Shown here: positions 12,763 through 23,414 of the stretch, piece by piece
Numbering within the stretch: the stretch's first letter is position 1
Layout of the letters: each line of letters starts with the position of its first letter
Assembly (NCBI RefSeq): GCF_018991925.1
Contig: NW_024722158.1
Span: forward strand, 3,496,905 to 3,560,904
Reading direction: 5' to 3'
DNA length: 64,000 bases
DNA from: Homarus americanus
Lineage: Eukaryota > Arthropoda > Malacostraca > Decapoda > Nephropidae
Program-made: the position numbers and the translations under genes
Notes under the pieces: model-generated
What the model saw: the letters and a program-made list of their open reading frames with translations, nothing else
Told to the model about the DNA's origin: nothing
Databases searched by the model: none

Positions 12763-13316
12763 CACCAGCAGTAGTAGCGACATAGCCACCAGCAGTAGCA
12801 GCGACATAGCCACCAGCAGTAGCAGCGACATAGCCACCAGCAGTAGTAGCGACATAGCCACCAGCAGTAGTAGCGACATAATACCTAAGTGGTGACATAG
12901 CCACCAACGGTGTGTGACATAATACCAGCAGTGAAGTGTGACATAATACACCAACAGTAGTAAACATAATACCCATGATGGTAGCGACATAATACCAGCA
13001 GTGGTAGCGACATAATACCGGCAGTGGTGGCGACATAGCCACCAACGGTAGTAACGACGCCACCAACAGTGGTAACATAGCCACCAGCAGTAGTAACGAC
13101 TTCGCCACCAGCAGTAGTAGCGACATAGCCACCAGCAGTGATGGCGCTGACATAGCCACCAGCAGTGGTAAGCGACATAGCCACCAGCAGTAGTAGCGAC
13201 ATAGCCACCAGCAGTAGTAGCGACATAGCCACCAGCAGCGTAGTAGCGACATAGCCACCAGCAGTAGTAGCGACATAGCCACCAGCAGTAGCAGCGACAT
13301 AGCCACCAGCAGGGTA
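12763..13316. repeat. 24-bp minisatellite
   Basis: About 22 copies of a 24-bp unit with the core AGCGACATAGCCACCAGCAG and a variable AGTAGT/TAGC end. The flanking copies are regular, while the middle (12880-13080) is decayed, with ACATAATACCAGCAGT variants and deletions. Since 24 is 8 codons, minus frames read LLLVAMSL-type strings; these are repeat translations, not a protein call. Confidence 0.93.
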
Positions 13317-14050
13317 TAAACAACTAAGACAGTGTGCCCCTCAGGAGGTATAAGCAACACACAATCTTTCCCAGTAAATACTAAATATAAACCAAACCTT
13401 AACACTGGTTCTAACACAAAAACTAATAATAATTCTCGAGTAATATACCACCAAGAATTTACTGGTCGTCGCCATGGATGTAGAAAAAAAAATAAAACAA
13501 ACATCCTGGAACAGTTTTCAAAAAGATGATTATATGAAAATATGTAAATGCGAGACCGAGCCACAATTTACGAGCATAACTGCCAAATTTAGTCCACTTT
13601 GGGCCGCTCATCAAAATTTCTCTGTTTTCATATGATAATAAAGGGTTAACACACAAGGGAAAATAAAAATCAATATATACAGTCCAGAGCTGAGAATCCC
13701 ACCAGCATATCACCATACTTAAGACATCTCGTGCTGGTTAACATTTTATACAAGTTTCCATTAAAAAAAAAAAAAATCAAGACAGTCATGAAGCAAGATT
13801 TCTGCTAAACAATCAAGAAGCGTTAGCAAGCTCGGTCCAACACAACTGGTCTTATTTCACATCTCTGATCAAAACAGCTGATTCTGCCAAACAAAAACAA
13901 ACTTAGTTAACCTTTACTCCCCCTAACTGGTGCCGCCAAGGTTATAGATGTCAATCAGGTCTCTCTCAGCTTCCTTGAAAACTGACATCATGCAACGCTT
14001 CTCACTAGTCCTCTGTGGAGCGAGATGATCTACAGAGATAATTAACAGTA
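13317..14050. other. Intergenic DNA, AT-rich
   Basis: No gene recognised. TATATGAAAA at 13531-13540 faces TTTTCATATG at 13625-13634, a 9-of-10 inverted match that could mark another small palindromic element. A run of A lies near 13764-13777. Confidence 0.5.
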
Positions 14051-14211
14051 CGGTAAAACCTCCATATAACGGACTAACCTCTCATAGCCCGTTAAATAGA
14101 GGTTTCATATATAACAGATTACCTCTCATATACAGGTAGTCCGTTAAAAGGAAGTTTAATATATAGCGGACTAACCTCTCTCACATAGTCCCTTAAATAA
14201 AGACTACACTG
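14051..14211. mobile_element. MITE-like element with pogo/Tigger-like ends (copy 1)
   Basis: Starts right after TA (14049-14050) with CGGTAAAACCTCCATATAAC and ends with a CACTG. The first 23 bases (14054-14076) are matched by an inverted copy at 14085-14107 with about four mismatches. The interior repeats a hairpin-like unit about three times (CGGACTAACCTCTCA words). The start resembles the CAGTRAAACCTC termini I associate with pogo/Tigger elements of the Tc1/mariner superfamily. The right-hand TA duplication is lost (AA follows). No transposase frame is present, so any copy moved by non-autonomous means. Confidence 0.6.
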
Positions 14212-14359
14212 AAAATTGTGTCACCAATATTACGATGTCTTTATGTTGTCCCGTGAGTGAGTTCATGCATGGTCATAACTACGTGTACAGAATGTGGCGG
14301 TTTGAAGCAACCCCCGGGTCAAGGGTGACAACAGGGAGATCTTTCACTGAACCACAGGA

Positions 14360-14360
<1 letters not shown>

Positions 14361-14408
<48 letters not shown>
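14361..14408. repeat. (CA)n microsatellite
   Basis: Twenty-four CA dinucleotides. Confidence 0.96.
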
Positions 14409-14409
<1 letters not shown>

Positions 14410-14825
14410 AAATCAAGATGACTGTACAGTATAGATGATATATATCCACAAGCTGCAGGTGCACGTTAAAACCAATGGACCAATCTGTCTTCCCCGAGGT
14501 ATGGACAAAGGCTCTGGAGAAAGACAATAATAAATAAAAGAAATCCCCCTCAAATAAATCCATTAGCCAACATTAACTTGGGATAAGCAGAAAATAGTGG
14601 AGTAAGCAGTAACTAGAAGAGGCTGGCGAGATAATAACAAGTGTGTATAGGTCAAAAGGTGACTTATAATCAAGGCCAGACAGAGATCCTTTTGGCAACA
14701 GACTCCACGTTATCTTGTGTATGTGGCCCCAGTCTCCTAAGATAGATACTTAACGTCACAATACTCGACGCCTGATGGGTAAACAAACACACACAGGTGG
14801 GACTGTAGGCCACCAGGTATAGTAA
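14409..14825. other. Intergenic DNA
   Basis: Unrecognised, non-repetitive sequence; no gene seen. Confidence 0.5.
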
Positions 14826-14967
14826 GTAACCCTTTTGAGGAGTAGGTTTGAACCCTTTAAGGAACATGATTTAACCCTTTGAGGACGATGGCTTAACTGC
14901 TTGAGGAACATAATTTAACCCTTTGAGAGACGACAGATTAACCCTTTGAAGACGATGGCTTAACCCA
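14826..14967. repeat. Degenerate 22-24-bp tandem repeat
   Basis: Six to seven diverged copies of a TTAACCCTTTGAGGACGATG-like unit, spaced about 22-24 bp. The divergence implies an old array. Confidence 0.8.
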
Positions 14968-15471
14968 CTCGTGCCCAAAAGGAATTATTAACAGCTCACA
15001 TTAAATCTTAGAAATAATTATTCTCTCGCAAGTTGTAAACAAGAGGCGAGTGACTCGAGTACACTATGGAGTGAACTACTCTCTCCCCTGCTACATAATT
15101 TACCTACGTCGGCACCATAACCACTGGCTCCACTATCTGCATACATAATGCTCACCCCGCACTCACCGCCTCATCATTAACACGTCAAGGAAGAAGTGTA
15201 ACCCTCATACTAACACTGTCTTAATGGTGCTCACTATCACCATCAACCCACATACTGTCTGTCTGTTTTAAACTTTACTTCAAAGATCAACCACGATCAT
15301 TGTTAAAAAGTTCAACGACCAACTAAGAAGTTCCCCAGACCATCACGAAATTCCAGAACCATCACAAAAGTTCTAAATCACAAAGGTTCTTGAATCAATA
15401 ACAGTTTCCAAGACCATAATAAGGTTCTGTGACCACTAAGAAGGTTTGGGACCACTAATTTACTTATTGGT
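14968..15471. other. Intergenic DNA
   Basis: Unrecognised sequence; a loose repetition of AAGTTCCAGAACCATCAC-like words occurs at about 15300-15450. No gene seen. Confidence 0.5.
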
Positions 15472-15520
15472 AAGGTGAGGTGAGGTGAGGTAAGGTAAGG
15501 TAAGGTAAGGTAAGGTAAGG
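15472..15520. repeat. GGTGA/GGTAA pentamer array
   Basis: Pentamer tandem repeat, about four AGGTG copies followed by about seven AGGTA copies. The switch from one variant block to the other mirrors the TTAGG-to-TCAGG junction at 56.15 kb. Confidence 0.92.
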
Positions 15521-15649
15521 CATACCAAGTTACCTTCGTTAATGTGTACGTAAGATTTCGACGGAAGGTGTGGGTGGGGAACACATCTTCCTGGTGGGGG
15601 CAGAGGTATGGCATGACGGTAGTGGGGTGGTTGTTGCCCCTGGTATGAG

Positions 15650-15885
15650 AGGGGTGTGGCTCTATTTGTATGTACGGGCATGTGGGGGGGGTGACGAGTG
15701 GGGCGTGGTTGGTATGTGTGGTTAGTGGGGTGTAAGGGCGTGGTGGTATGTAGTGACGTGGTTAGTGGTACGAAAAGGGGCGTGGTCAGTGGTATGAATG
15801 GGCGTGGCTAGTGGTATGAGTGGACGTGTCAGAGGCGTACGAAGGGGCGTGGTCATCGGTGTGTGAGTGGGCGTGTCAGAAGTGT
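15650..15885. repeat. Degenerate array of GGGCGTGG motifs
   Basis: A diverged G/T-rich repetition with a recurring GGGGCGTGGTCAGTGGTATG-like core. Five exact GGGCGTGG octamers start at 15701, 15736, 15778, 15800 and 15845, and near matches lie between. GGGCGTGG resembles the binding site of Sp/KLF zinc-finger factors (family knowledge). Whether it binds anything here is unknown. Confidence 0.7.
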
Positions 15886-16405
15886 AGACTGGTCACCAGG
15901 GGGGGGGAGGAGAAGGGGGGAGGGGCAACAGCGGGTGGCAGTTGTGGTGGACGTGACCATAACCTGTGTGGGGGGAAGGGGGGGGCAGCAGTGAGTACAC
16001 CCAACCAGCGATAAAGCACAGTGGGGGCACCCAGCGTATCATACCAACCAATCATAAAGCACGACATGAGAGTGTAAGAGCCAATCAGGTACGGGTACAG
16101 GTATTAACAGAGAGAAATAGTGGCCAGCGTGTAGGCAGCCTCAGACAATGGCATCTCGACTGTGATTGAGTATTGTGGCTTGTGTGACGTCATTCCCAAA
16201 AGGTCCCTTGACCTGCTAAGGGCCCCCTATGACGTCATACGGTGTTTTGTATGCTAATGGCCCTAACAAGATCCTGTGGTAGTGTTCAACAGAAATTATT
16301 CATAGTGGGCATTTGTGTCTCCCCGTGTACAGTCGCTGACACGCCCACCACAACACACGACACATCCTCCTCATCTTCCTCTCGTCTCCCGCCTACCAGC
16401 CTACT
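15886..16405. other. Intergenic DNA, possible regulatory sequence
   Basis: G-rich at 15898-15985 (runs of G), then mixed sequence with the CRE pair. No exon recognised. Confidence 0.5.
16185..16237. promoter_or_regulatory. Two perfect CRE sites around an inverted nuclear-receptor-like motif
   Basis: TGACGTCA, the perfect CREB/ATF palindrome, occurs at 16185-16192 and again at 16230-16237. Between them is AGGTCCCTTGACCT (16201-16214), two facing AGGTCA-type half sites with one mismatch and a 2-bp gap, like nuclear-receptor inverted repeats. No gene start is identified nearby, so function is inferred from motif identity only. Confidence 0.4.
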
Positions 16406-16407
16406 CT

Positions 16408-16409
<2 letters not shown>

Positions 16410-16454
<45 letters not shown>
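16410..16454. repeat. (CT)n microsatellite
   Basis: About 22 CT dinucleotides followed by CCACACACAC. Confidence 0.95.
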
Positions 16455-16457
<3 letters not shown>

Positions 16458-16611
16458 CACACACGACCGTATACATCCATAAAGCGATAACTTTTTATGC
16501 CAGACGGACACAGCCAACAGCACACACTCCAGCAGCTGTAAAATGTTATTCATTATGCAGACCCGAGCCACCAAAAGCCAAGGTGAGGCCAAATAGGTGC
16601 AGAGGTGGCTA

Positions 16612-16729
16612 CAGGGGAGGGAGGAAAGGGGAAGGATGGTTAGAAAGAAGGGAAGAAGATGGAGAGAAACAGGATAGCGGAGAAAAAAGAGATGATGATA
16701 ATGATGAGAGAGAGAGAGAGAGAGAGATA
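16612..16729. repeat. Purine-rich tract ending in (GA)n
   Basis: GGGAGGAAAGGGGAAGG words leading to about ten GA dinucleotides at 16706-16729. Confidence 0.8.
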
Positions 16730-16795
16730 ACACCTGCCCAAAACACACCACACACCCCCACACCTGTCGCAGTCTCCAGACCAAAAGATAAAAGC

Positions 16796-16842
<47 letters not shown>

Positions 16843-16862
16843 TAATAATAATAATAATAATA
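16796..16862. repeat. (AAT)n microsatellite
   Basis: About 22 AAT trinucleotides with one AAC interruption; poly-Asn or poly-Leu frames across it are artefacts. Confidence 0.96.
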
Positions 16863-17425
16863 AGCCGTTGGCCTCATCAAACACCACAACAGGTACAAGA
16901 CGAAACACTCAACAGGTGATATAACAGGTGGAGACACGAGAGAACAACACCACTCCCCAACACCTGTTGACCTACCTGAGGGAATCGACTCTCTACACCA
17001 ACCTACAACAAAAGAAAAGACAATTCGTTATATAATACACCAACCTACAACTAACACAATACAATCAGTTCACTACATCATCACAACCTACAACTTACAA
17101 CAAAACTCACACAAGTTAATTAACCAAAACAACAACACTGACCAAGGTACAACAACTATTACCAATAAAACAAACACAAGAACAGAAGCGCAAACCAAAC
17201 ACAAAAACAAACACACAATAACAATCAGAGGGCGCGCGCAAAAAGCCAATACAATTACTCACCGATAATTAATTACTATAGTACAACACTTGCCAACTCT
17301 GCAATCATTACGAGGCGGTGAAGACAATGATTTGCAGCCATCAGCGATTCTCATTGTCAAGAACCTTTCAGAAGAGTGCTTTAGTATCCGCTTTGCCTTG
17401 TAGAGATAAACACTGGATTCAATAC
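16863..17425. other. A/C-rich intergenic DNA
   Basis: Low-G sequence at 16930-17220 with repeated ACACCAACCTACAAC words (at about 16996 and 17037). No gene seen. Confidence 0.55.
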
Positions 17426-17429
17426 GGGG

Positions 17430-17835
17430 TGAATGGTGCATGAGGGAGATGTAATAAAGATGGGGAGAGGTGGAAATAGCGAGTGAGAGACGAGGTGGTG
17501 GTGCAGGAGATAAGGTGGGTGTGAGGGAGGGTCCAAGGAGTAACTTGAGATGACGGTAAGGAGGAGGATAACAGAAGGAGGAAAAGATGGAGTAGGAGGT
17601 AAAGAGGAGAAGGAGAAAGAGACAAGAGTATGAGGTAAGGAGGGAAAAATAAAGATGAGGAAGGAAAGAGTAAGATGGAGAGAGTAAAGAGGAAGGAGGA
17701 CAAAGAGAAAGTGTGTAAAAGGCAAACAGGAGAAAGTGATGCAGATAAAGAAACGAATAAAAGGAGGAGCGAAAGAGGATAGCCAGAAGAGCAAGAGGGC
17801 AAGAGGAAAGGGAGAAGGGTAGGAGGAAGAAGAGG
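17430..17835. repeat. Polypurine tract, about 400 bp
   Basis: A second long A/G-biased tract in the same orientation as the one at 1.0-1.45 kb, made of irregular GGAGGA, AAAGAG and GGTAAGG words. The minus frames over it (Ser, Leu and Phe strings) are composition artefacts. Confidence 0.8.
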
Positions 17836-18750
17836 TCACTATACACACAAGGCGGAGCACGTAGCCACCTCACAGTTGTCTGCGTCTAACTGACCCCCAT
17901 CACTACTACCCCACCTTAATTACCACCCGGGGTCGCGCCCTTCCCCAGGTGTCATTCTACCCCCCCCCCCCCTCAGAGGTTATGCTCCAGAGATCATTCT
18001 AATCCCCCAAGAGGTTATGCTCCAGGGGGATTAATGCTCCCCCAGAGGTACACATCCTACTCATCCTCCAAAAGCGTCACGTCCCTCCTTAGGTATTAAT
18101 ATACTCCTGGATCACGCTCCTCCTTCCCCCTCCCAGAAACAGTATGCTCCTAATTATCATCAAAGGGGAGTAAATTGTTAAGAGACGCTCCAACAAACAG
18201 AGCCCAGCACCTCTTACCGTTTATCTAGTTACCACTGCCGGGGTAATTATCGTGGTGCAGGGCCGTCTTAGGGTATAACTACCAACCACAATTAAACTCA
18301 CAATTATAATCAGACAAGGCACATGATTACATTTACATATTTATACGTGGGTGCAGGTGCGGTCGGTCGGGGAGGGGGAGGGCCCACAAACTACCCTTCC
18401 CTTTAATAAATGAAGTCATCATGGTTGGCTGCTAACACACACAAAACTTCCCTATACTTATTAGCCAGTTAACAGAGAGGACAGGCATTCTCCTTATGAT
18501 AAATTAATGGATACAAACATTAACTTAACAAATCGACGCAACAAACTGGAGAAACAGATCCCAACACACTCGAGGTCCACAATGACTATGAGTTCAGCCA
18601 CATGTAGTTCTTATGTAGATCTCAACAGCTTTTCACACCCGGTAGATAAGGATGTAGGTAGTGGAGTGTTAATAAGAGACAAGCCTAAAGAGAAACGTAC
18701 CAAAGCTTATCAAGACAAACATCCACACTGTGTTAACTTGAGACACCCAC
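17836..18750. other. Intergenic DNA with a short imperfect repeat
   Basis: AGAGGTTATGCTCCAG occurs twice within 17950-18058, with related ATGCTCCCCCAGAGGT words after, forming an imperfect tandem array. A C run lies at 17961-17972. The rest is unrecognised. Confidence 0.55.
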
Positions 18751-18843
18751 CACAACACAGCCCAGCACAACACAACACAACACAACACAACACAACACAA
18801 CACAACACAACACAGCCCAGCACAACACAACACAACACAACAC
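18751..18843. repeat. (CAACA)n pentamer array
   Basis: About 16 CACAA pentamers in two blocks separated by CAGCCCAG. Confidence 0.93.
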
Positions 18844-19349
18844 CCAGCCAGCCAACACATCTCCGTGACCTTGACCTTAAAGACGTTTTATCTCGAAAAA
18901 ATTAAATCAGTTCCTTCCTCTTCAGCATCCAACCCACCTACCGTGTTTCATCAAAGCTATTTCTCCAGGACAAAAAATCCCCACCAGTCTGTAACCACAA
19001 CAGAGATAACACCCAAGACGTGAGCTCTCTGGGAAGCCAAATATCCATCAACGAAGACATACTGTAGTTTATTTAGTGGAACGCAAGAGATACCTGTAGA
19101 TGATCTTCCTGCAGTTGGTCTAGTCTCAGAGTGATCTTAAATTAAATAAATAAATAAATAAAAAAATAAATAAATAATAATAATTAAAATCTACTAAAAT
19201 ATGACGATAGTGTAAAATAATGCTCAGATAAACAAACCTCTTTATATGGTCATCTACCTTATGAGGACCTCGGTATATGGAAGTTAATATTTGCGTTTCA
19301 ATATAATCAACACAAGCTAAGAATAAAACACTCACTTTACTTTCACCAA
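18844..19349. other. Intergenic DNA with AAAT repeat
   Basis: Unrecognised except an (AAAT)n and AAT-rich patch at 19141-19185. No gene seen. Confidence 0.5.
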
Positions 19350-19351
19350 TC

Positions 19352-19387
<36 letters not shown>

Positions 19388-19484
19388 ACTCGCTCTCTCT
19401 CTCTCTCTCTTTCTCTCTCGTTCTATATCTCTCTTTCTCTCTCATCATCACATTTAACCCAAACAGACGTAATAAATATCCCAA

Positions 19485-19551
<67 letters not shown>
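19350..19551. repeat. Facing (CT)n and (GA)n arrays
   Basis: A CT-rich block at 19350-19443, interrupted by a few other bases, is followed after about 47 bp by a pure (GA)n block at 19490-19551. The two are complementary when one strand folds, giving a potential stem of about 60 bp. Confidence 0.9.
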
Positions 19552-19553
<2 letters not shown>

Positions 19554-19739
19554 ACTTATATGAGGAAATTTTAATACAGTAAAAAGCAGGAGAGGCAGAC
19601 ACTGCATACGAATCACTTAGTTACCGTGTTGTCCTTCAGTGAGAGAGAGCGCCACGCCACAAGCTACACCGATAAACACAGTAATACACACATATACGAC
19701 CGCCCTCCTGGCTACTTAGTGTCCAATTATGTGCTGGTG

Positions 19740-20110
19740 TTGCTGTGTTATTATAACCTGTTGTTGTCGTGTTGCTCTGTGAGTGTTGTTGTGTTGCTAT
19801 GTAGGTACTGTTGTTGCGTTGCTATGTAGGTATTGTTGTTATGTAAGTATTGTTGCTGTTGTGCTGGTCTGTGAGGGTTGTTGTTGTGTTGCTATGTAGG
19901 TATTGTTGTTATGTAAGTATTGTTGCTGTTGTGTTGGTCTGTGAGGGTTGTTGTTGTGTTTCTATGTAGGTATTGCTGTTGTGTTGCTATGTATATTGTT
20001 GTTGTTGTCTTGTTATGTAGGTATTGTTGTTGTTGTGTTAGTATGTAGGTATTGTTGCTGTTGTGTTGTTGTTGGGTGTTGTTGTGATATTGTTGCTGTT
20101 ACAGTGTGTT
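19740..20110. repeat. TTG-rich repeat with a 70-bp higher-order unit
   Basis: GTTGCTATGTAGGTATTGTT words recur. One segment of about 70 bp with the words GTGAGGGTTGTTGTTG and ATGTAAGTATTGTTGC is duplicated in tandem (about 19868-20005). Minus and plus frames are Val/Leu/Cys-rich artefacts. Confidence 0.85.
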
Positions 20111-20277
20111 GTTGTGTTGAGTCACTATTAATTAACCAGTATATCTCTACTCTTATTTCCTGCTTCAATATTATCAAACTCATCTCCTCTAACACCCCCC
20201 CCCCCATTAATGAAGTACTGTGGTGGTCTTATCTCCCAGGCACAACTTTCTCCATCTCTGCTCCCTTTCGGTCTTCC

Positions 20278-20522
20278 ATTTCCTCCTCCTCCTCCTCATT
20301 CTACCACAAACATTTCCTCCTCCTCCTCATTCTACCACAAACATTTCCTTCTCCTCATTCTACCACAAACATTTTCTTCTCCTCCACATTCTACCACAAA
20401 CATTTCCTCCTCCTCCTCATTCTACCACAAACATTTCCTTCTCCTCCTCATTCTACCACAAACATTTCCTTCTCCTCCTCATTCTACCACAAACATTTCC
20501 TCCTCCTCCTCCTCATTCTACA
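20278..20522. repeat. About 30-bp minisatellite with variable CTC number
   Basis: Seven copies of CATTCTACCACAAACATTTC separated by a CTC or TTCTC stretch of varying length, so the period varies between about 27 and 36 bp. The variation is a nested trinucleotide repeat. Confidence 0.93.
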
Positions 20523-20770
20523 AACAGATGATTACTGTCAGCTCTTCAGTGGGGTAGAGAAGGGCATCCTGCATAGACCAAACACTGTAGCCAGGCAGCC
20601 TCCACGTGTGTCAGCAGGGCACAATCACCATCGTGTTCCACCTGTTGCACCGCCGCCTCAGACACCATTACCGCGGCGACAAAAACGACAGAGACACTTG
20701 TACATTATGCTAATGGGGTAACTATTATTATTGTTAGCGATTTATGGTGTGTGTTGTGTTGTTGTGTGTT

Positions 20771-20815
<45 letters not shown>

Positions 20816-21648
20816 GTCGCCTCCTCTCAAACTGGCCAGAAAGAGGTTGGAAACGCCTACAATTTGGGATGTTGAGAGCACGTTCTCCCTGGGCTTAATA
20901 CACACATTTTACCGCCTGTCTCACTCCACTAAAGCCGCCCATTCTCCGTGGGGCGCGCACAGTTAACCTCGATGTTCAGTGAGGCAGCCTGCAGCCACCC
21001 CATCTGTGATCCACGCCCTTTTCTCCCTCCTCACCTCCCTCCCCTGCTCCTCTCCTCCTTCTCCTATTCACGCCTCCCCCCCCTTTATCTCACTATCTTC
21101 CCAATGAAGCTGCATGTTTGTGGTAGAATGAGGGAGGAGGAGGAGGCTGCACCACCAGGAATGCCTTACATCTCCAGGGGGATAAGGGGTAAGTGGGTGC
21201 TCGTCTCTCAACGCTCCCGAGTGAGTGAATGTCTTGAACGGAGACATTATCGTGATGGCGTGTCTGTCTTACCTTGTCTCTACCTCAATTTAGTCTACGC
21301 ATTCTCCAATACGCCATATACGCTACACACACACACACTAACATACGCCACGCTTCAAACCTTCTCTCACTCACATCAACTAAGGCGACGTGTTATCTTA
21401 GTCATCGTGAGTTACAAATGGAGGACTCTCAGTGTGTTTAAGAGTGGATCACACAGCCTACAGTACCTCAACCTGACCACCTCCTGTACCAGCTAACACC
21501 TTCGTCTGCTTGCAGGAGGGCAAGGTTAAGTGCCCCAGTCCATGATTCCTAAGTAGTTCCGAGTCCTTAAAACACCCAAATTAAGTCATAATCTGTTTCA
21601 CTAAAGGTCAATTAACCGCTGAACACCTTGATAATGTTTTCAGGAAGG

Positions 21649-21649
<1 letters not shown>
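20523..21649. other. Intergenic DNA with a TG-GA compound repeat
   Basis: A (TG)n-(GA)n compound tract lies at 20770-20816. The remainder, including the 182-codon frame at 20948-21496, shows no recognisable domain; that frame contains pyrimidine-rich low-complexity segments and I do not call it. Confidence 0.5.

Positions 21650-21734
<85 letters not shown>
21650..21734. repeat. (GT)n microsatellite, 85 bp
   Basis: About 42 perfect GT dinucleotides. Confidence 0.97.
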
Positions 21735-21737
<3 letters not shown>

Positions 21738-22860
21738 GCTCATATACCTCACTCGCTTGGTTTAAAATAGTCTTGGGATATACTTTTAAATATACTAGAT
21801 GAATAATATAGAACCTTAATACGTAATCTACCTACACCCTCACCTTCCCTCCTCCCTCAACAGCCACCACTTGATCCTCTTCAATTACGGCACCACAATA
21901 CACCACGCTGGCGACCTCCCCACTATACTGTTCTCCCAAGTGGTCCTAAACGCACGACTTCACCCCCCACCCACCCACCTGCAAGCCCTTCTTCGCCCCC
22001 TCTTGCCTCCCCTCTCCCCTCTGTCCACTTACACCAACTCTCTGCCAGTGAGCGGGCACCACCAACAAACAGTGTTGCAGGCAGCAGCGTGCAGACTTGC
22101 TCGTGTGTACCTCTTGACCTGGGGTGCAGTAGTGCAAGACGCCTGACCTGGCTGCAGAATACCTATCCTGTTAACCTGCTGGATTACGAGCTCAAATTGT
22201 CGGCTATAACACCATAAAAGGACCTGGTGTTGGTAAAATACTCCCCCAGTTAAGCTATTCCATCCCTCTACACCCACCCTGGTGACGAGAGACAGCCCTC
22301 ACCTCGTCCCCCATCCGGGAAATACATTCACCCCGACGCTGCAAGGAAATGTCTCGTTGCGCTCCTCTTTCAGTGATCGCAACCAGTCTCGACGCATCGA
22401 CGCATCACAGTCCTCATCACGACTCACCAGCCCCCCCTCCCAGACTACTCCACGCCTACAATAGTTCTCCCTGACGCCACCACGGCCTATTCTTTCATCT
22501 AACTACCCTGACACCAATCCATCTACTTACCCCACACCCTAACGACCAATGTATCCACCTCCCTGCATACCCTCCTCCTGACCACCCACCCACGAGTTGG
22601 CCCAACCCTAGAAACTGCAATACCACACACACACACACCTCCTGATGCATTGCCTTCCTTCTCTTCCTCCCACACCAACCCTCTCTCCTCCTCCTACCTA
22701 GCGGGAGAGGGAGATAGAGGGGGAGAGGAGGGGCGGGGGAGTAGTAGGGACGGAGAAGGGTAGCAATATGACAGAGAGGATCTGGTGGGGAGCCAAGTGG
22801 CCACCTCCACCGTGATTGACACCCAGATAAGAATACACCCCAGTGACACTCTACCTTAGT
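21735..22860. other. Intergenic DNA, C-rich
   Basis: C-rich sequence from about 21835 to 22690, then a purine block at 22700-22760 (GGGAGAGGGAGATAGAGGGG). No exon recognised despite several short open frames. Confidence 0.5.
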
Positions 22861-22861
22861 A

Positions 22862-23045
22862 ACCTACACCCCTCCTCCAACATCTCCCTTCCTCCCAGCA
22901 ACACCTCCCTTCCTCCCTCCCACCAACACCTCCTTCCCTCCCTCATTCACACCAACACCTTCCTATCCTCCCAACACCTCCCTTCCTCCTCCCAACACCT
23001 CTCCTCCACCAACACCATCCTCCCTCTCCAACACCCTCCCCCAAC
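22862..23045. repeat. Degenerate CAACACCTCCCTTCCTCC array
   Basis: Irregular tandem copies of a CAACACCTCCCTTCCTCC unit, roughly eight, with insertions such as TCATTCACAC. Confidence 0.8.
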
Positions 23046-23219
23046 AGGCACAGCACAAATCCTAACCATAGTGATTGTGGCTTTCAAGAACGTACAACAA
23101 GAAAAAACTATGAAAATTATTACATGAAATAAATTTATATTTTGGTGAAGATAAAAGACGATTAATAAAGGATTACAGTACATAGTTATGATAGAGATGT
23201 TATACAATATTACACAATA

Positions 23220-23286
23220 GCCACTGCACCAACACTACAAGCAATATTGCACACTGCACCAGCACTACAAGCAATATTGCACACTA
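23220..23286. repeat. Two-copy 35-bp duplication
   Basis: CACTACAAGCAATATTGCAC occurs twice in tandem, each preceded by ACTGCACCAAC or ACTGCACCAGC. Confidence 0.85.
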
Positions 23287-23414
23287 ACCAATACAACCTG
23301 ACTGTTAGCAATAATACACAACAATTTTCTACTATTATTATTATTACACACTCCTTGCTAGTAATATCACCCACTACTAGTAATATAACACTTCAGTTCA
23401 GCACAACGATAAAT

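Noticed and set aside
20948..21496. 182-codon + frame
   Set aside because: Low-complexity pyrimidine-derived Pro/Ser/Leu segments and no motif; not called.
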